From contig CM060707.1 in the NCBI GenBank assembly GCA_030686995.1, positions 84,554,472 through 84,618,471 of the forward strand: 64,000 nt of DNA, written 5' to 3'. The DNA is from Artemisia argyi. Taxonomy: Eukaryota > Streptophyta > Magnoliopsida > Asterales > Asteraceae. The notes under the pieces are model-generated. The model did no database searches. It had not been told where the DNA came from and worked only from the letters and a program-made list of their open reading frames with translations. The position numbers and the translations under genes are program-made. Below, piece by piece: positions 59,701-64,000 of this stretch. Within the stretch, counting starts at the first letter, position 1. Each line of letters starts with the position of its first letter.

Positions 59701-62233
59701 TTACCTTACTAACCTCATAAATGACAATGAAGTACAAATTAATAGCAAATACAGTTAATAAAATGAAACTAATGAACACATATTTAACGGAATAGTTATA
59801 CTACAAATCAAATAAGCTCAACTACAAATTAATAACAGCTATATCAACTAAAGATGTTTAGTAAAGAAAATTGTCTAAGAAACATCACTCATCTTGAATG
59901 CGATAATGAAGGAGTGTGACATGTCATGAACAGTCCACACTATATCATTCTCGAATTAAAGACGTCTCAATTATAACGGCATATCTATCTAACGATTTTT
60001 GGTTTTCAGCTTTAGTGCGTTATTTTCAGGATACCGTTTTATAAAAGTTAGTGTTTGATCAAACACCAACCTGTATAAAAGGGTATCATGAAAATAAAGC
60101 ATTAAAGCTAAAAACCAAAAACCGTTATATAGATATGCCGCTATAATTGAGCTTTAAGTCCTTAGAAAACATGTTCTTACTATAATTTTTATCGCTCAAA
60201 TTAAATGTCATGAACATACTTATTAATTAAGTAGATTCGACGACATTAGAGAGCTAATTAAATATACACTAAGGAAAATATTAGCTTTAACAAGAATGTC
60301 ATAATGCCCAACTTCACGAGTATTGTGAACTAAAACCTAATTCTAAAATAACACTAAGTATTGTGAACAAAAAGAACATAAAACCACATGAAAACACCAA
60401 GTATAAGCAATTATAAGTTAAGAAGCAGTTTGTGAACTAAAACCTAATAAAATAGTATTAAGATTGTGAAGTAAACATAGACTGCTTAGATCAACACAAC
60501 ATCAGTAAACCATAGTAAAGCTCAATACATTAAACGTTACAGATGTTTAGTAAAGAAAATTGTCTAAGAAACATCACTCATCTTGAATGCGATAATGAAG
60601 GAGTGTGACATGTCATGAACAGTCCACACTATATCATTCTCGCATTGAAGACGTCTCAATTATAATGGCATATCTATCTAACCATTTATGGTTTTGAGCT
60701 TTAGTGCTTTATTTTCAGGATACCGTTTTATACAGGTTGGTGTTAAACACCAAACACCAACCTGTATAAAACGGTATCCTGAAAATAAAGCATTAAAGCT
60801 CAAAACCAAAAATGGTTAGCTAGATATTCCGCTATAATTGAGCTTTAAGTCCTTAGAAAACATGTTCTTACTATAATTTTTATCGCTCAAATTAAATGTC
60901 ATCAACATACTTATTAATTAAGTAGATTCGACGACATTAGAGAGCTAATTAAATATACACTAAGGAAAATATTAGTTTTGTTAAAATGTCAATAGAAAAT
61001 ATACACTAATGCCCAACTTGACGACACCAAATAAACATTTCTAAAATAACACTAACTAGTGTCAACAAACCCTAATCAATAAACTGCTTATGGACTTAGG
61101 CATAGAATGAGATTAAACAAGTAAAACTTAAGTTTTTATTGAAATAACTTCAAGATACACTAAATAAACTGCTTATGTGCTTATTAAATAAGTATTACTT
61201 TATTAAATAAGTATTACTTAAAAACACAAATAAAAAATCATATACAACTAATGTAAAATTCTCACCTGTCGGCAACAGGCGAACACGGTAGTTAGTGCCA
61301 AAAAGAAGATCATAATCGTTAAATTCAAACTTCTGTCCATCCTCCCATGCAAGTGCTCTAGGTATCACACTGTCATCTTTAACCCACCAATTGGTAGCAG
61401 CATTGGGGTAGGTTTCCAAAATCCAGATCTATGAAAAAAAATAATAAATATAATAAACAAACAATGAAAAAAAAACACAATAATTAATGAATTACACTAA
61501 CACTAACCTTCAAAGCAAATGCAAATCCACACAGAGTGTATGTTGCGTTGTAACTAGGACCTTTCTCGGCAATTTCTGTCAAGTGTCGTTCCCTAACCTT
61601 TAAAACAGAATTGTATATCCTATTGTGAAACTCCACCCATATATACTCGCCCCATGGAAACGCATTCCATGCATATAAATCGTCTACTAATACTAGAATT
61701 TCATCAGATATTACACATCTTTCCTGTTTGCCCATAAAAACGTTCTCTAAAATTAACAACAAGCAAAGGCGTACAGCATCATCATTTGTTAACGAACCAA
61801 ACTCAAATGGATCATTAAGTATCTTTAAAAGATGCGAGGCCTTTATAGTACTTGTTTTCTCACGTAGACTTTCTCTAAGAATCTTTAAAATACGCGCCTT
61901 AAAACCAGATTGACGCTTGTGACAAGGAGCAAAAGAAACATCACCAAATCGAAACCCTAATATCAAACACATTTCCTGCCGACCAAATTCTAAACTGTGC
62001 TGCCCAATATCAAAATAAAAGGGAGTATTGATATCATGGTTCTCAACTTCACGTTGATGTTGAAGTAAATAATGCAGCAAGTGGTTATCATGGAAATATG
62101 TTTTTATCTTTAACCAATCACCAAAAACTGTGCTTTTAAACAAGGAATGACGTTCCTTATTTGTGCTCAACTTTTGCCTTATGGTCTTTAGATAGTGCAA
62201 CTTCGATCTCGTGCTAACCTTGGCATGATACAA
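56782..62233 (-). CDS. Second DUF1985 + Ulp1 protease gene, at least 11 exons, first exon unresolved
   Basis: Exons read: 62233-61508, 61428-61266, 59603-59131, 59040-58978, 58876-58829, 58722-58588, 58514-58350, 58270-57935, 57833-57621, 57522-57355 and 57213-56782. They keep frame through all ten junctions, for 974 codons with the stop. The DUF1985 region is in the first exon listed (GQHSLEFGRQEMCLILGFRFG, WNAFPWGEYIW). Then come a coiled-coil exon, acidic exons and the Ulp1 domain with His in VHWTLGEL, Asp in TLYDSLG, Gln in NVPKQGGLY and Cys in GDCGIWV. By analogy with the gene at 36978, a tiny exon with the ATG should lie to the right, but I could not fix it. The two Ulp1 genes differ greatly in their middle parts, so they are not a recent duplicate pair. 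Confidence 0.85.
58722..58876 (-). repeat. Possible duplicated mini-exons in the second Ulp1 gene
   Basis: The exon at 58876-58829 begins KSTTNDDNM and the next, at 58722-58588, begins KSTENEENM. Each is preceded by a similar ATTTCAG acceptor. They look like copies of one exon, suggesting exon duplication in the acidic linker. Confidence 0.55.
59966..60151. mobile_element. Hairpin MITE (CTCAATTATAA family)
   Basis: The ends CTCAATTATAACGGCATATC and GATATGCCGCTATAATTGAG are complementary with one extra base. The two halves pair over nearly the full 186 bp. Confidence 0.75.
60655..60842. mobile_element. Hairpin MITE (CTCAATTATAA family), second copy
   Basis: Duplicate of 59966-60151 with substitutions. 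The inner stem around CAGGATACCGTTTTATACAG pairs perfectly with its counterpart after a loop of a few bases. Confidence 0.75.
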
Positions 62234-64000
62234 CTGTAAACACAAAGCAACAAAACATATAATGATTATGACTTATCTAACTGGATTAAGTAAATGCGTA
62301 AATAAATTTATGCCTCGTTATTTATATTAATCTTTACATCAGACATCACACGAACAAAAACTGTGCTATGCATCACTATGAGAAAGTGCGAGCAGGTTAT
62401 ATCACAAATAATAAGAATTTAACAAAGTTTAAGGATTTAAGAAATTCCCATCCCAACTCCTAGATCAACCAAGTCATTTTGGTATATACGAATACTTTAG
62501 TTTTAACTTTTAATTATTTATTGTCTTGAAAATGTCTTAAACTCTTTTAACCACATGATTAATCTATAAGCCGCTAAAATGTTTTTCATGTAACCCTGTG
62601 CAGGCATATTCATGAGTACATCTTAGCTTGTATTTCCAATTTACTCATACACACGACAGTTCGACTGCTTACTAGCCTACAATTCCCATGCTAACCCAAA
62701 CATCAAGCTAACAACACCAATGTGTGAAGATAAACATCCAATAAAACTCAAAATCAGAAGTAGAATAATTGAATAAATGAGTCTCAAATTGCAAGCTACT
62801 TGTTGTTCTCAACTGACAAGCTCCTAAACTTTACAAATCAACAAGGAAATAGCAAGCTATTTCAGATAAGATAACAAAAACCCTTATCCTACAGGGAAAT
62901 ATCCTACAAGAGTTTCATGTGCCTTGCTACGCAGCGACCGTGTCCTTGCTTTTGTTTTTAAAAACTATTGGGCAATTTGTGTTTGTACAGTTCTAGTACA
63001 GTAGGAAAACAAAACACGACTAATGTATTCGGTATTGGAGTATTGTCTTTAAGTTTCGTATCAAAAGCAGAATCACAGTGTATAAACACTAATTATTAAC
63101 TAAACCCACCAAGTACAAACTAACAAAACTATCTGCAAGGTGCAGATAAGCAACTGAAGGGAGGGGCCAAACTAAGAAGAAATCAGACATCCCAAAAGCA
63201 CCAGACCCGATTACATCTGTTGGAGATCAACCCAGCACAAATACTTGAATTTCGCAGAAAACATTAGGGGTTTTTACTAGACTCGGCTGTACAACCCACC
63301 CTGCTATGGATTTTCAAATAAAATAAACACAATTCACATCAAACAGCTTGCCATATTTAGTTATGTTAATGTCGTGCAATTATTCAGTCTCGCCTACATA
63401 AAAGACAATTTTAAGAAAATAACTTTTTGGAACGTTTGATGACAATATCAATTAGATTGCAGTTTCAAAGGACTTTATGTAGTATTAACAATGACGAAAA
63501 CTCGATATCTACTCCAATGTACATTCTTTTTGAAAGGGAGACTGAATTATACTTTACATGAATAAGTAAGGTTCCCTTACATGTTTCTTTTCAGTCTTAG
63601 TATATCATTCAACATTAAATACATAATTACACATTATTATGCTTTCTACTCAAGTACTTGTATGTCATTATAATATACAAATTTTAATCATCTAAATTTT
63701 CATGTACTCCTATCGTGTGTTTAAGGTCTATGGAGTCTTGTAATGGGATATTATTATCATTGATCATACTCAGTTAATTATTTAAATCAGTGTCACAAGT
63801 GATACATGTAGTCGCTACGTGAGCACCCTAGAAAAGGAAGAGAAACCAGATTTTACTTACAATGGCCAACACAAGCAAGTAATTAACATCTGATGGTGAG
63901 GGTTTGCAACTATTGTGACTAATTATGATGTAATAAGCAGTTATGCAACTATTGTGAGCTACTATTATAATTCAATTTTAGACTACTACTATCCTGTTAT
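62234..64000. other. Region right of the last exon, no gene resolved
   Basis: AT-rich, with no frame or domain I can support. The missing first exon of the second Ulp1 gene may lie here. A GTAAGT donor on the minus strand near 63861 is one candidate, but no in-frame ATG could be linked to it. No MULE terminus was found. Confidence 0.4.

Larger units (their letters stand above)
59852..60976. repeat. Two ~435-bp direct repeats in an intron, each with a hairpin MITE
   Basis: 59852-60286 and 60541-60976 share the same start (AGATGTTTAGTAAAGAAAAT) and end. Both contain a MITE at the same place (59966-60151 and 60655-60842). They lie in the 1.66-kb intron 59604-61265 of the second Ulp1 gene. Confidence 0.8.
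36461..64000. mobile_element. Large multi-gene Mutator-like element (right end not found in the window)
   Basis: The segment carries a MURA-type transposase together with two DUF1985/Ulp1 protease genes, a coiled-coil ORF, an intronic ORF, a GRF zinc-finger gene and an OB-fold gene, all compactly spaced and sharing an upstream TGCTCGAC motif. The left end is probably near 36461, where GGAGAAAATTACCAAAATAG resembles termini I know from plant MULEs. No complementary right end was found up to 64000, so the element may continue beyond the window. A 7.5-kb LTR element (48449-55988) is a later insertion. MULEs carrying ULP-like genes (Kaonashi type) and VANDAL MULEs with DUF1985-related proteins are known precedents. 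Confidence 0.65.

Noticed and set aside
63840..63920. First exon of the second Ulp1 gene at a GTAAGT donor near 63861
   Set aside because: No in-frame start codon could be joined to the exon at 62233 in the right phase.

Overview
This is plant nuclear DNA: AT-rich, dense in transposable elements, with spliceosomal introns in several genes and no bacterial feature. Nearly everything belongs to transposons. The accessory proteins of its Copia elements and an OB-fold protein resemble, from memory, ones annotated in Asteraceae (Artemisia/Tanacetum-like genomes). That placement is an inference and needs a database search.

Layout. 1-2122 is the 3' part of a Ty3-like LTR. 2554-12062 is a non-autonomous Sirevirus-like Copia element on the minus strand. 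It has gag and two accessory ORFs but no pol, and GC-rich palindromic arrays sit in its LTRs and ahead of each accessory ORF. 12151-~14960 is a minus-strand Ty3 gag plus 5' LTR. ~14965-29533 is a decayed plus-strand Athila-like Ty3 element with 3.6-kb LTRs. It interrupts a plus-strand Copia element (29534-31490), which in turn interrupts a minus-strand Copia gag (31491-32250). 32280-36460 holds DNA-transposon debris, including a hAT MITE with an 8-bp target duplication and a 1.74-kb fold-back Mutator-like element with a perfect 9-bp target duplication.

The most notable part is ~36461 to at least 62233. I read it as one large multi-gene Mutator-like element (MULE). It carries an apparently intact 4-exon MURA-type transposase (911 codons read), two different multi-exon DUF1985 + Ulp1 (C48, SUMO-protease-like) genes pointing toward each other, a coiled-coil protein, a small lysine-rich protein antisense inside an intron of the first protease gene, a GRF zinc-finger protein and an OB-fold (HROB-like) protein. 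A short motif, TGCTCGAC(T/C)(G), lies 90-430 bp upstream of five of these genes and always reads in the direction of transcription, which suggests a shared regulatory or silencing-control sequence. The OB-fold gene is split by a very young 7.54-kb non-autonomous LTR element whose 3.35-kb LTRs look identical except for a poly-G run. The 5-bp target duplication is intact, and the flanking coding halves join in frame.

Exon coordinates were derived by hand from GT/AG borders and reading-frame continuity. No tRNA, rRNA, CRISPR array or ordinary host gene outside transposons was recognised.
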